Shown: positions 52,131 to 61,363 of the stretch, piece by piece
Numbering within the stretch: the stretch's first letter is position 1
How the letters are laid out: every line of letters begins with the position of its first letter
Assembly (NCBI GenBank): GCA_965250205.1
Contig: CBDFNK010000020.1
Location: 168,931 to 232,930, forward strand
Source of the DNA: JAHZKN01 sp965250205
Lineage (GTDB): Bacteria > Pseudomonadota > Alphaproteobacteria > Rhizobiales > Hyphomicrobiaceae
Direction of reading: 5' to 3'
DNA: 64,000 nucleotides
Program-made: the position numbers and the translations under genes
The notes under the pieces: model-generated
What the model was told of the DNA's origin: nothing
The model's input: the letters and a program-made list of their open reading frames with translations, nothing else
Databases searched by the model: none

Positions 52131-53412
52131 CAGCCTTGCGGTATTGCAAGCGCCGTTGTTCGAATGTCTTTCGTTTGATCCTTTCTCTTGTCCTCAGAAT
52201 GGCTTGGCTGCGTCCGAAGTAGACGTCGGCGGGCGTAACGTTGCTCAGGCTCTCGTGCCTCTCAGCGCTGCACCGCAGCGCCTGCCGGCCAGCGGATATC
52301 TGTGATGATTGTAGTGGGTGACGACCCTACCGATTTGAGCTTTAAGGTCGCCGGGCAGAAAGTAGTTTTCGAGAAGAATTCGGTTTTTCAAGGTTTGATG
52401 CCATCGCTCCACTGCCGTTAGGCAAGCGTAGCGCCGCCGTAAGGGATCTTGCCCAGCGTTTGCGAGATAGTTGGCGCATTCTTCGGGTGGAAAGCGGCTC
52501 AGCAGTTCGCCGATGTGGTCCCATAGCTTATCAACTGTGCGCGCCTCGGTCATGCGTATCCAGTGTTTGAGTTTTGCGAACATCTGCTTGATCGGGTTGA
52601 GGTCGGGCGAATAGGCTGGCAGGAACGCCAGATTCGCGCCGACCTCACGAACCGCCTGACGCACGGCATGCGATTTGTGACTGCTGAGATTATCGAGAAC
52701 GACAATATCTCCCGGACGCAGAGTGGGCACAAGAAACTGCTCGACATAACACCGAAAAAGTTCTCCGTTGATTGGGCCGTCGATAACGCAGGGTTGTGTC
52801 AGGACATCGACCCGCAGGGCTGCAAGAAACGTCAAAACGTCAAAGTGTGCCACCGTCCGTCCGCTGCAAAACCATAAAGACGCTCGCCTTTCGGCCCCCA
52901 CCCACGCAACGGCGCCATGTTGGTTTTGATCCAGGTTTCATCAATGAAGACAAGGCGCTCAGGCGCGACGTGCTGTTGAACACTTTTCCAGCGTTTGCGT
53001 TTGCAAACGACATCGCTGCGGTTTTGCTCATCGGCGTACAGGCTTTTTTTTATGGCTCAGCCTGTGGTTGCGTAGGAATCGCCAGACCGTATCGTGCGTC
53101 ACCTTGACACCGCGTTCCGCCAGCTCGTCTCTCAAGGCCCCGTACCGTCACATGAGGCATCTCAGCGACCCGCGTCATGATAAAAGTTTTGTGAGGCTCG
53201 AGAAGCGCACGACGATGCCCACCCATTTGGCGCGGCCCGAACGATCCGCTGTCGCGGTAGTGCTGCGTCCACTTCGACGGGCTTGAGGGTGCAACGTTGA
53301 AGCGTTCGGCAACCGCCCGCGACGATTGCCCTGCGAGAACTGCCATCACGACGCGTTTGCGAACATCATTTGAAGCTGGTTTGGCCATGCGAACTGGCCT
53401 CCTCACCAGCAC
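52131..53412 (-). mobile_element. Mosaic of dead insertion sequences (IS3 fragment joined to an IS630 remnant)
   Basis: 52131-52441 is the end of an IS3-family integrase (ERWHQTLKNRILLENYFLPG, then after a frameshift a tail ending RIKRKTFEQRRLQYRKAAA). 52442-53412 is an IS630-family transposase read from 53412: helix-turn-helix AVAERFNVAPSSPSKWTQHY, then at least two frameshifts, then the DDE part DIVVLDNLSSHKSHAVRQAV and LPAYSPDLNPIKQMFAKLKH. None of it is intact. Confidence 0.82.
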
Positions 53413-53603
53413 ACATGATGAATCACTGTTCGCATAAAAAAGGAATCCAAGAACGATTCTTCTTAAGTCAGACGTGCTCTAGAGCCAGGCGTTCTTTGGT
53501 ATTTATAGAAGATCCGGTTTGCGAAGTTTCCAAATGACAACTTTGGTCTATGAAAATTCGCAGGCGTCAGCAATGCATTTCTAACCACAACGGGCTGCGG
53601 AGG

Positions 53604-55715
53604 TTAAACTCCACTTTCCCGGACAACAACTTGAAGCACCCGGCGCCAAGCGGCGGCGGCGAAGCTTTCTGGTTTGCCAGCTAAATGTATCGTGCCGCGA
53701 ACAGCGCGGGTCCAATGAACCTCGTTAAGGGCGAGACGCACAAGGTACTGCCCCGAACGTGGAATAATCTCGTCGTCTGCATCGCGTTCCGATGCAACGT
53801 CACCACCATAAATCGATGACAGGTAGCGCATATCAAGGCGGTGCGCGCCAGCCTTGGAGATCTCTACAAGTTTCGCCGCTTGTCGATCCATGAGCGGATC
53901 TTCTGGAATAAAAGTAGCACTGTTATCTGGCTGAAGGCGCCAGGCGTCGTTTTCATCAACATAGCCACGAGCTTCCAAGCTACCTGGAGCTACAACGCGC
54001 GCGATTGGTGTGTTGTGATCAATCCACTGTCCTGCGGAAATGTCATCGTCAACTTCTTTTATCATGCCACTAAAAGGCGCGCGGATCGTTAATTGGTCTT
54101 GTTCGCGATGGAGGCCAGAAAGCTTTTGACGCTGCGACTCAAGTTCGCTCAAAATTACGTTTAGAAACAGGCGGTCTTCACTGTCGCCAGCGATGCGCGC
54201 GCGGCGTGCTTCCAAAAGATCAATTTGACGCTGGGTCTGGGTCATTTCAAAATTAAGATCCGGCGAGATTAACTCGATTATGATGTCGCCCTTTGCGACC
54301 TGCTTGTCATCAATGACATGCACCATGCGAACATAGGCAGGGCGGGGCGAGAAAACTTGCGTTTCGTGCTCGGCTGTAACAACAGCTTGAAATGCGACGC
54401 CGCCGCTCCACGGCACAAACACAAACAAGGCAAGAAAACATGCTAGGCAAGCTGTCACAAGTGATCGTTTTGTTTTTTGAATGTCTTGGCGCATATCCCA
54501 CCACTCCATGACTTCCCGCCAGATAGGCAGGACGATAAACCACAGGATTTCTATCGCGAATAGAACGATGCCCAACGCCTTGAAGAAGAAGTGATAGACG
54601 AGGAGCGCAATGCCGAGGAACAAGACTAATCGGTAGATCCAGGTGCTGACGGCATAGAAAATCAAGGCGCGTCTGGTGAAGTTATCAAATAACTCCGGCG
54701 CAGGATGGCCGATCGCAAAGAGTTTTTCCCTCATCCACCAGCGCGCCATGGCAAAGGCGCGTGGCTGAAGATTTGGGATGCCCCAGGCATCTGCCAAAAT
54801 ATAATAGCCATCAAAACGCATGAACGGATTGAGATTCACAAACAGGCTTAGAATCCAGCTTGTCGTGGCCAATACGAATGCAATTGAACGCAAGTGTCCG
54901 TCGGGGAGAAATACCCACAAGAAAGTGGCAAGGCCGGCAATGATCAGCTCAACACCCATGCCAGCGCAATCGATTGCTAGTTTTTTGCGGCGAGATTTCA
55001 ATCTCCAGGCATCTGTAACGTCAGTAAACAGAAGCGGCATCATGACCATGAAAGCCACGCCCATTGTGTTTACCCTGACGCCATGGCGTGTTGCCGTGTA
55101 GGCATGCCCCAGTTCGTGCAATGTCTTCACAAAAACAAGGCTCATCGCATAGTAGAACGCGCCTTCCCAGGATAAAAAATCTAAAAAGGTCGCCTTAAAT
55201 TCTTCCCATTGGCGTGACGCGAGATATATCCCGACAAGCGAAACGACTGCAAAGAGTGCAAGTGTCAGACGCGCATAGAGCACCTCCACGATGGGCATAG
55301 TGGCGCGCAAAAAATGTTCTGGGTGGAGCAGCGGAATGCGGAAAAACAAATAGCTGTGCACCGCTTGTTTCCCAAACGACTTCTTTGTTGCGTTGATTTG
55401 GTCAGCGTAGTCTTTGCTGTCTCCGCTGGCAGAAGTCTCAGTTAGGTTGTTGACATGCAGAAATTTTGCGAGATCGGCTATTTCCGCATCCGTGATGTCA
55501 CGCTTCAGGCGGTGATTAGCATCACGTTTGAGGTCATCAGCGGTTGGTCCGGTCCACAAACTAAGAATTTCGAAGACCTGTTGGGTTATACGAAAGTAAC
55601 GGTGTCGGACAGGATCATAAATGAGCCAGCACGGCTCACCCTTGTTGGTTGTTGGGCCTTCAAATAGACGCAACTCCTGGCGCAGTAATGGCAGTGGTTG
55701 TTGTTTCTGAGACAT
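53604..55715 (-). CDS. PqqD-like / site-2 protease (M50) / HlyD-like fused membrane protein
   Basis: 703 residues. Residues 25-90 resemble a PqqD-like peptide-binding domain (WLIYDPVRHRYFRITQQVF). A membrane zinc-protease core follows with HELGHAY (HExxH) near residue 200 and NLNPFMRFDGYY (third ligand Asp). After further helices, the last ~230 residues form a barrel-sandwich/HlyD arm (PAYVRMVHVIDDKQVAKGDI, a long coiled coil, QLTIRAPFSGMIKEV). Such fusions are found beside giant repeat proteins and two adaptor proteins and are thought to handle or export them. It is the last gene of the minus-strand set. Stop is TAA. Confidence 0.82.
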   Translation of the reverse strand: MSQKQQPLPLLRQELRLFEGPTTNKGEPCWLIYDPVRHRYFRITQQVFEILSLWTGPTADDLKRDANHRLKRDITDAEIADLAKFLHVNNLTETSASGDSKDYADQINATKKSFGKQAVHSYLFFRIPLLHPEHFLRATMPIVEVLYARLTLALFAVVSLVGIYLASRQWEEFKATFLDFLSWEGAFYYAMSLVFVKTLHELGHAYTATRHGVRVNTMGVAFMVMMPLLFTDVTDAWRLKSRRKKLAIDCAGMGVELIIAGLATFLWVFLPDGHLRSIAFVLATTSWILSLFVNLNPFMRFDGYYILADAWGIPNLQPRAFAMARWWMREKLFAIGHPAPELFDNFTRRALIFYAVSTWIYRLVLFLGIALLVYHFFFKALGIVLFAIEILWFIVLPIWREVMEWWDMRQDIQKTKRSLVTACLACFLALFVFVPWSGGVAFQAVVTAEHETQVFSPRPAYVRMVHVIDDKQVAKGDIIIELISPDLNFEMTQTQRQIDLLEARRARIAGDSEDRLFLNVILSELESQRQKLSGLHREQDQLTIRAPFSGMIKEVDDDISAGQWIDHNTPIARVVAPGSLEARGYVDENDAWRLQPDNSATFIPEDPLMDRQAAKLVEISKAGAHRLDMRYLSSIYGGDVASERDADDEIIPRSGQYLVRLALNEVHWTRAVRGTIHLAGKPESFAAAAWRRVLQVVVRESGV

Positions 55716-55721
55716 TGCTGG

Positions 55722-57161
55722 CTACAGTCCAAAATACTGCCGGAATGCGGATATTGGCTTGCGAAGTAGGAAGAAAAATAATGGTACGTTTTGGCCATAT
55801 ATTTGAGCGGTGCCACGTGCGCCGATGCGCGGGTAGAACTCTTCCTCATCAAGTTGCGCTTTGATCTTGTAGACAAGCTGTTGGGAGGCGTTTGGTTCGG
55901 CGTGGTAAGATTCACTTTTGATCGAAGCCAGTCTCGGTTGGAATGGAGACGCATCCAAAAATAAGCGAACTTTGGTGTCTTTCGCCAGCACTATGGCATC
56001 AGAGACCGGTAAATCAATGCGCGCTTGAATGTCGTTTGGCGCACCAATTTTCATGAGCCGCTCACCGGTTCTGACCGGCCGCCCGATCAATTTGTTTTTG
56101 TCAGAGTAAATCAAAATGCCTTCGCGTGGCGCGTTCACTTCGGCGCGCGCCAGAATGTCAGAGGCGTAATCGCGTTCCGCTTTCTTCAGTTCGTATTCCG
56201 TCTTTGTCAACTGCAACTCATGTCGCGATTTAGGGTCTGAAAAAGCTGCCCTTTGCGCCCGGTCATATTTTGTCTTTGCAACGTGCATTTCCCGTTCCGC
56301 TATTTGAAAACGGTTGCGCAATGTGGTGTCTTCAAAACGTAAGATGGGCTGGCCAAACTTCACTGTCTCGTTGGGTTTAACCAGGATCTCGGAAATCACC
56401 CCGTCAATAGGGGCTGCTACGATGCCAGCATTACGCTCGACAATTTCGACAGGTGCAAGAGCCGTCAAGGGTACCGGAATGAGTGTTGCAATCAGCAGTG
56501 CGACCGCAGCAGCATATTTCAGGTTTTTGTGGAGTTTTGGTTTTGGTCTGAGACGTCGTATGCCGACCAAGGCTTGCCAAGCATTGGCATAAACAGAGGA
56601 TTGGCGAGCGATAACGCGCAGTTCTGGCTCATGCCAAACTTTTTCACGCGCGAACAGTAGTCCGGCAAAAGTCTCTCCTGAAGTAAGCTTGAGTGGTTGC
56701 CAGACCAAATTACGAAATGGATAGGTCTTAGTCTCGTCTGCTTCTGGGTCAACAAATGCTGGAAGTGCGAATTCAATCTGCTCATCGACGCCGCGCTCTT
56801 TGGCGATTTTTTCGAGTGCACCCTCAACCCAACGAATAAGTGGGGTATCGCGCTCGACAAGGGCCAAGCTTGAGACAGCTTTGATGCGCGCCTTTTCTGA
56901 TCCATTGAGCTGGGCCAAAAAAATCTGACGTGCGCCGGTAATTTTGCGGCTTTCATTCACAACGATATGATGCAGTTCGCGCACCGTTCGTGTGCTGCGG
57001 ACGCGATCATCAACAGCCAGAATTGTTTCCAAACCTTTGGAGCGTTGCTGAACCTCGGTATCAATCCCGCGCGTCGCCTGGATCTTCACAGCCGGCTGTG
57101 GGTTTGCAACGTTGGCTGTTTTTTTAACCGGTTTTGGCGGTTCTTTTTTTGCAACTGACAT
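55722..57161 (-). CDS. GAF-domain HlyD-type membrane fusion protein
   Basis: 479 residues. A GAF-like domain spans about residues 40-190 (LHHIVVNESRKITGARQIFL), then a membrane helix (AAAVALLIATLIPVPLTALA) and an HlyD arm (GIVAAPIDGVISEILVKPNE, coiled coil, VNAPREGILIYSDKNKLIG, RIGARGTAQIYGQ). The last residues are again hydrophobic. It is 6 bp from the M50 gene and 5 bp from the gene upstream, so all three are one operon. Stop is TAG. Confidence 0.82.
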   Translation of the reverse strand: MSVAKKEPPKPVKKTANVANPQPAVKIQATRGIDTEVQQRSKGLETILAVDDRVRSTRTVRELHHIVVNESRKITGARQIFLAQLNGSEKARIKAVSSLALVERDTPLIRWVEGALEKIAKERGVDEQIEFALPAFVDPEADETKTYPFRNLVWQPLKLTSGETFAGLLFAREKVWHEPELRVIARQSSVYANAWQALVGIRRLRPKPKLHKNLKYAAAVALLIATLIPVPLTALAPVEIVERNAGIVAAPIDGVISEILVKPNETVKFGQPILRFEDTTLRNRFQIAEREMHVAKTKYDRAQRAAFSDPKSRHELQLTKTEYELKKAERDYASDILARAEVNAPREGILIYSDKNKLIGRPVRTGERLMKIGAPNDIQARIDLPVSDAIVLAKDTKVRLFLDASPFQPRLASIKSESYHAEPNASQQLVYKIKAQLDEEEFYPRIGARGTAQIYGQNVPLFFFLLRKPISAFRQYFGL

Positions 57162-57166
57162 TCTAC

Positions 57167-57937
57167 TTACCCATTTGGTGGGGTGAAGGTGGCGGTTCCG
57201 CTCATGCCAGGGCGAACGGCAGCTGAGGCGTCGATTAGTTTGGCAGAAACCATTGCTGTTTTACTTATCGGGTCGACGATCGCACCGATCTGTAGGATGT
57301 GGGCGGTAAGTGTCGAGCCAATTTCATCAATATTGAAGGAGAAGGTTTGGTCCCGGCGCAACCAGACCAGCCAGTTCGACGGAACGATAAGTTCTAATTC
57401 CAAATTGCCATCTTTGACGATCTTCAAAAGCGGTGAACCCGCTTCTGGCATTTCATGTTCGTGGATTTTGCGCTCCACGACACGGCCCTTAAATGGGGCT
57501 TGGATGGTGCATTGATCTGTTTTGACTAACAGAGCTTCTTTGGTGGCATTGGCCAGGTTGAGCTTGGCATTGGAAATTTCGAGTTCTTCAGCACCAACGG
57601 CATTGTGATGTTTCAGGGCTGTATTGGTTTTGACTTTGACACGTGCAGTTTCCACCTCAGCTTCTGCGGCACGTAAATCAGCCATATAGCGGCGACAATC
57701 AAACTGCAGAATGGTGTCGCCCTTTTGAAATTTCTGGCCCTCTTTGAAAGGAAGAGATTTGACTTTGGCAACGAGCTCGCTTGAAATCATGGCTTCAGCT
57801 TCTGCCTTAACAATCCCACGAACGGACCACGCTGAGCCATCAGCGTACTCAGCCTGAGCCAGACTCGCCGGCACCAGCATTAGTGCGCAGCTCAGAGCAG
57901 AAATTCGAAAGCTGATTGTTTTACAGGTATCAAACAT
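57167..57937 (-). CDS. Periplasmic adaptor subunit (HlyD/RND type)
   Basis: Start at ATG 57937 (MFDTCKTISFRIS) is followed by a signal peptide ending near SLAQAEY. About 256 residues: GIVKAEAEAMISSELVAKV and LPFKEGQKFQKGDTILQFD (lipoyl half), a helical hairpin, CTIQAPFKGRVVERKI (second half), and a beta barrel to RPGMSGTATFTPP. It is the first adaptor after the giant repeat gene. Stop is TAA. Confidence 0.85.
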   Translation of the reverse strand: MFDTCKTISFRISALSCALMLVPASLAQAEYADGSAWSVRGIVKAEAEAMISSELVAKVKSLPFKEGQKFQKGDTILQFDCRRYMADLRAAEAEVETARVKVKTNTALKHHNAVGAEELEISNAKLNLANATKEALLVKTDQCTIQAPFKGRVVERKIHEHEMPEAGSPLLKIVKDGNLELELIVPSNWLVWLRRDQTFSFNIDEIGSTLTAHILQIGAIVDPISKTAMVSAKLIDASAAVRPGMSGTATFTPPNG

Positions 57938-58176
57938 TTTGAGACTCGGCGGGTGGAACACATAGCAGTGGTTTGTTAACCAATGGGATTCGCGATCACG
58001 GTCCCATTACGACACTTAATCAATAGGCTGTTTGCCTTAATATTGTGAGAACGTGCGTCCGTCCGACGGTTCATTTCTGCTTTAATGAAGACCGTTCAAA
58101 AATTTTTAGGGACGTGGGAACGTTTTTTGAAAAATTGAATTTATAGCCACGTCCCGCCTAGCGCGGGAGGCGAAAA

Positions 58177-58206
58177 CAGTGCTCAGAGATTTACATCTGA
58201 GCACTG
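58177..58206 (-). terminator. Rho-independent terminator after the giant repeat gene
   Basis: A perfect 11-bp stem CAGTGCTCAGA / TCTGAGCACTG with loop TTTACATC-like centre, followed on the minus strand by TTTTCG. It lies between the repeat gene and the export genes, so they may have separate or read-through transcription. Confidence 0.8.
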
Positions 58207-58224
58207 CGTCGTTGTTGAAGACTG

Positions 58225-60945
58225 CTATTCAGCGGCAGTCTTTGTTGGATCTACTTTGTTGCCTGCAAGAAAATCATCAACGTTGCGAAGGTCAGCAACA
58301 TCTTGATTTTCAGCATTCTGCAATTGCTGATTAAAGTTCACAGCGTGGTCTTTATTCTCAGTATCATACAGCTTGACTTCGCCAGTCTCAGTCAGAATGG
58401 TCACTGAGCGGATTATAGAAGTTCCATCCTCATGCAAAGCGATGATTTTTAAGCTGATGGGCTTGCTGTCTGCTGGTACTCTGCCGAGCAGCAGGCCTTT
58501 ATCGCTTGCTGACAACCACTCTGGCAAAGGACGTCCATCAGCCTGCATGATCTTGTAGCCTGAGATGCCTTCCTTCTCGGTCGTATTCAGCGTATTGGTG
58601 ATTTGAATGTACAAGATATTCTTGCGCATCAATGTCTCAACAATGATTTGACCACCTGTGTCGCTGTCACCGAGTTGTGGCAGACCTCCAACGTCCATGT
58701 GCAGTGAGTAGCCAATCCAGGATTGAATGTCAAAATCGGACGTTGTGTGGCCAAAAATGCGATCAGCTTTATTGGCAAGCGCATGCAACAATTCTATGTC
58801 TTCGATTGTTGTTGATATACTGCCTTCGCCGCTGCCGGGAGACCTAAACCCGCCAAGGCTGTCGATGTTATTGACGGTATTGACGACGATGCCGTCCACA
58901 CCCGGGCCAAGTGAGCTAGACCGGATCTGACCGAATCCTTCAACAGTATTGACGACGATGCCATCAACATAAATGCCGTCAGGTGCACTCGTTTTCGGAC
59001 TGGTTATAGGATCATTTGCCGGTGGCAAGAAGACGTCAAAGTCTTCAATGTTGATTTGTGAGTCATCCGGGTTCTGGACCGTGAGAGAGAGAGTAGACGT
59101 CGACTGCGTGCCGGAAGGATCTTCAACGATGTAGGTGAAGCTCGGCGAGCCGTTAAAGTCTGGTGTTGGCGTAAAGGTCAGCGTGCCTGTTGGGTTCAGC
59201 GTGACGACGCCACCAGTGACGGGCACACCAGGACCAGCGACGGTGATCGGGGTTCCGTCAATTTCTGTGATGGTGAGTGGTTCGCCGTCTGGGTCACTGT
59301 CGTTTGCGAGCACATCAATGGTGACCGGTGTATTTTCCGGTGTTGATGCCGTGTCTGGATTGACGACAGGGGCATCATTGACCGGCGTGACGGTGACAGA
59401 AGCCGTACCTGTACCGGTGCCACCATCAGGATCTTCAACGGTGTAGGTGAAGCTCGGCGAGCCGTTGAAGTCCAGGTTTGGTGTGAAGGTCAGCGTGCCC
59501 GTTGGGTTCAGCGTGACGACGCCACCAGTGACGGGCACACCAGGACCAGCGACGGTGATCGGGGTTCCGTCAATTTCTGTGATGGTGAGAACACCACCTT
59601 CAGGATCACTGTCGTTTGCGAGCACATCAATGGTGACCGGTGTATCTTCCGGTGTTGATGCCGTGTCTGGATTGACGACAGGTGCATCGTTGACCGGCGT
59701 GACATTTACGGACACGGTTGAAGACACTGGCGTGCCGGAAGGATCTTCAGCGGTGTAGGTGAAGCTCGGCGAGCCGTTAAAGTCTGGTGTTGGCGTAAAG
59801 GTCAGCGTGCCTGTTGGGTTCAGCGTGACGACGCCACCAGTGACGGGCACACCAGGACCAGCGACGGTGATCGGGGTTCCGTCAATTTCTGTGATGGTGA
59901 GTGGTTCGCCGTCTGGGTCACTGTCGTTTGCGAGCACATCAATGGTGACCGGTGTATCTTCCGGTGTTGATGCCGTGTCTGGATTGACGACAGGATTATC
60001 ATTGACCGGCGTGACGGTGACGGTAATCGTTGCGCTGTCCGTACCGCCATTGCCATCAGAAATCTGATAGGTCAGCGTGGTGTCGCGTGTGTCACCAACG
60101 GCGAGGTCTTCGAAATTACCGTTGGGATCGAAGGTGACCACGCCAGCGGCATCGATGGAGAACAAGCCGCCATTGGAACCGGCAACCCCTGTTTGTGCGG
60201 TGACGGTGAGTGTGTCGCCATCGGGATCGGAATCAATGCCGGAGCCATTGTCGGTCGTGAGTGCATTGCCGATCACCGCGGAGCCATCATTCTCGGTGAC
60301 ACCGGTGAAGGCATCATCGGTGGCGACAGGTGCATCGTTGACGCCGGAGACGGTGACGGTAATGGTTGCGGTATCGGTGCCGCCGTTGCCATCGGAAATC
60401 TGATAGGTGAGCGTGGTGTCGCGTGTGTCACCAACGGCGAGGTCTTCGAAATTACCGTTGGGATCAAAGGTGACCACGCCAGCGGCATCGATGGAGAACA
60501 AGCCGCCATTGGAACCGGCAACACCCGTTTGTGCGGTGACGGTGAGTGTGTCGCCATCGGGATCGGAATCAATGCCGGAGCCATTGTCGGCCGTCAGCGC
60601 ATTGCCAATCACAGCTGAGCTGTCATTCTCGGTGACGCCGGTGAAGGCATCATCGGTGGCGACAGGTGCATCGTTGACGCCGGAGACGGTGACGGTAATC
60701 GTTGCGGTATCTGTGCCGCCGTTGCCATCGGAAATCTGATAGGTCAGCGTGGTGTCGCGTGTGTCTCCAACGGCGAGGTCTTCGAAATTACCGTTGGGAT
60801 CGAAGGTGACCACGCCAGCGGCATCGATGGAGAACAAGCCGCCATTGGAACCGGCAACCCCTGTTTGTGCGGTGACGGTGAGTGTGTCGCCATCGGGATC
60901 GGAATCAATGCCGGAGCCATTGTCGGTCAGTGAGTGCATTGCCAA
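58225..60945 (-). CDS. C-terminal part of a giant Ig-like/cadherin-like tandem repeat protein
   Basis: 906 residues in this frame, joined upstream to further repeats. Reading N to C: three copies of a ~112-residue repeat (DTRDTTLTYQISDGNGGTDT, GVNDAPVATDDAFTG), then three copies of a ~104-residue Ig-like repeat (TPEDTPVTIDVLANDSDPDG), then a unique end of about 270 residues with VDGIVVNTVEGFGQIRSSSL, a repeated VDGIVVNTV, and a C-terminal SWIGYSLHMDVGGLPQ region. Calcium-binding Asp-rich turns (SDPDGD) are frequent. It should be a secreted or surface adhesin-like protein. Stop is TAG. A +1 indel near 60931 breaks the frame to the next part. Confidence 0.8.
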   Translation of the reverse strand: MAMHSLTDNGSGIDSDPDGDTLTVTAQTGVAGSNGGLFSIDAAGVVTFDPNGNFEDLAVGDTRDTTLTYQISDGNGGTDTATITVTVSGVNDAPVATDDAFTGVTENDSSAVIGNALTADNGSGIDSDPDGDTLTVTAQTGVAGSNGGLFSIDAAGVVTFDPNGNFEDLAVGDTRDTTLTYQISDGNGGTDTATITVTVSGVNDAPVATDDAFTGVTENDGSAVIGNALTTDNGSGIDSDPDGDTLTVTAQTGVAGSNGGLFSIDAAGVVTFDPNGNFEDLAVGDTRDTTLTYQISDGNGGTDSATITVTVTPVNDNPVVNPDTASTPEDTPVTIDVLANDSDPDGEPLTITEIDGTPITVAGPGVPVTGGVVTLNPTGTLTFTPTPDFNGSPSFTYTAEDPSGTPVSSTVSVNVTPVNDAPVVNPDTASTPEDTPVTIDVLANDSDPEGGVLTITEIDGTPITVAGPGVPVTGGVVTLNPTGTLTFTPNLDFNGSPSFTYTVEDPDGGTGTGTASVTVTPVNDAPVVNPDTASTPENTPVTIDVLANDSDPDGEPLTITEIDGTPITVAGPGVPVTGGVVTLNPTGTLTFTPTPDFNGSPSFTYIVEDPSGTQSTSTLSLTVQNPDDSQINIEDFDVFLPPANDPITSPKTSAPDGIYVDGIVVNTVEGFGQIRSSSLGPGVDGIVVNTVNNIDSLGGFRSPGSGEGSISTTIEDIELLHALANKADRIFGHTTSDFDIQSWIGYSLHMDVGGLPQLGDSDTGGQIIVETLMRKNILYIQITNTLNTTEKEGISGYKIMQADGRPLPEWLSASDKGLLLGRVPADSKPISLKIIALHEDGTSIIRSVTILTETGEVKLYDTENKDHAVNFNQQLQNAENQDVADLRNVDDFLAGNKVDPTKTAAE
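59131..60066. repeat. 312-bp tandem repeats, three copies
   Basis: Anchors GTAGGTGAAGCTCGGCGAGC at 59131, 59443 and 59755, an exact 312-bp period (104 codons). Long stretches are identical between copies. Confidence 0.93.
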
Positions 60946-61363
60946 TCACAGCTGAGCTGTCATTCTCGGTGACGCCGGTGAAGGCATCATCGGTGGCGAC
61001 AGGTGCATCATTGACGCCGGAGACGGTGACGGTAATGGTTGCGGTATCGGTGCCGCCGTTGCCATCGGAAATCTGATAGGTCAGCGTGGTGTCGCGTGTG
61101 TCACCAACGGCGAGGTCTTCGAAATTACCGTTGGGATCAAAGGTGACCACGCCAGCGGCATCGATGGAGAACAAGCCGCCATTGGAACCGGCAACGGCCT
61201 GTTTGTGCGGTGACGGTGAGTGTGTCGCCATCGGGATCGGAATCAATGCCGGAGCCATTATCGGCAGTGAGTGCATTGCCAATCACAGCTGAGCCGTCAT
61301 CCTCGGTGACACCGGCGCCCGTATCATTCGTCGCCGTGGGGGCGTCGTTGACGCCGGTCACCG
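60946..61363 (-). pseudogene. Frame-broken segment of the giant repeat gene
   Basis: Repeat units here are read in different frames. Extra bases are visible by comparison with other copies: GTCGGTCAGTGAG (near 60931) for GTCGGTCGTGAG, CAACGGCCTG (near 61197) for CAACCCCTG, and ATCGGTGATAGG (near 61410) for ATCTGATAGG. Sequence error in a collapsed repeat or true decay are both possible. Confidence 0.7.
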
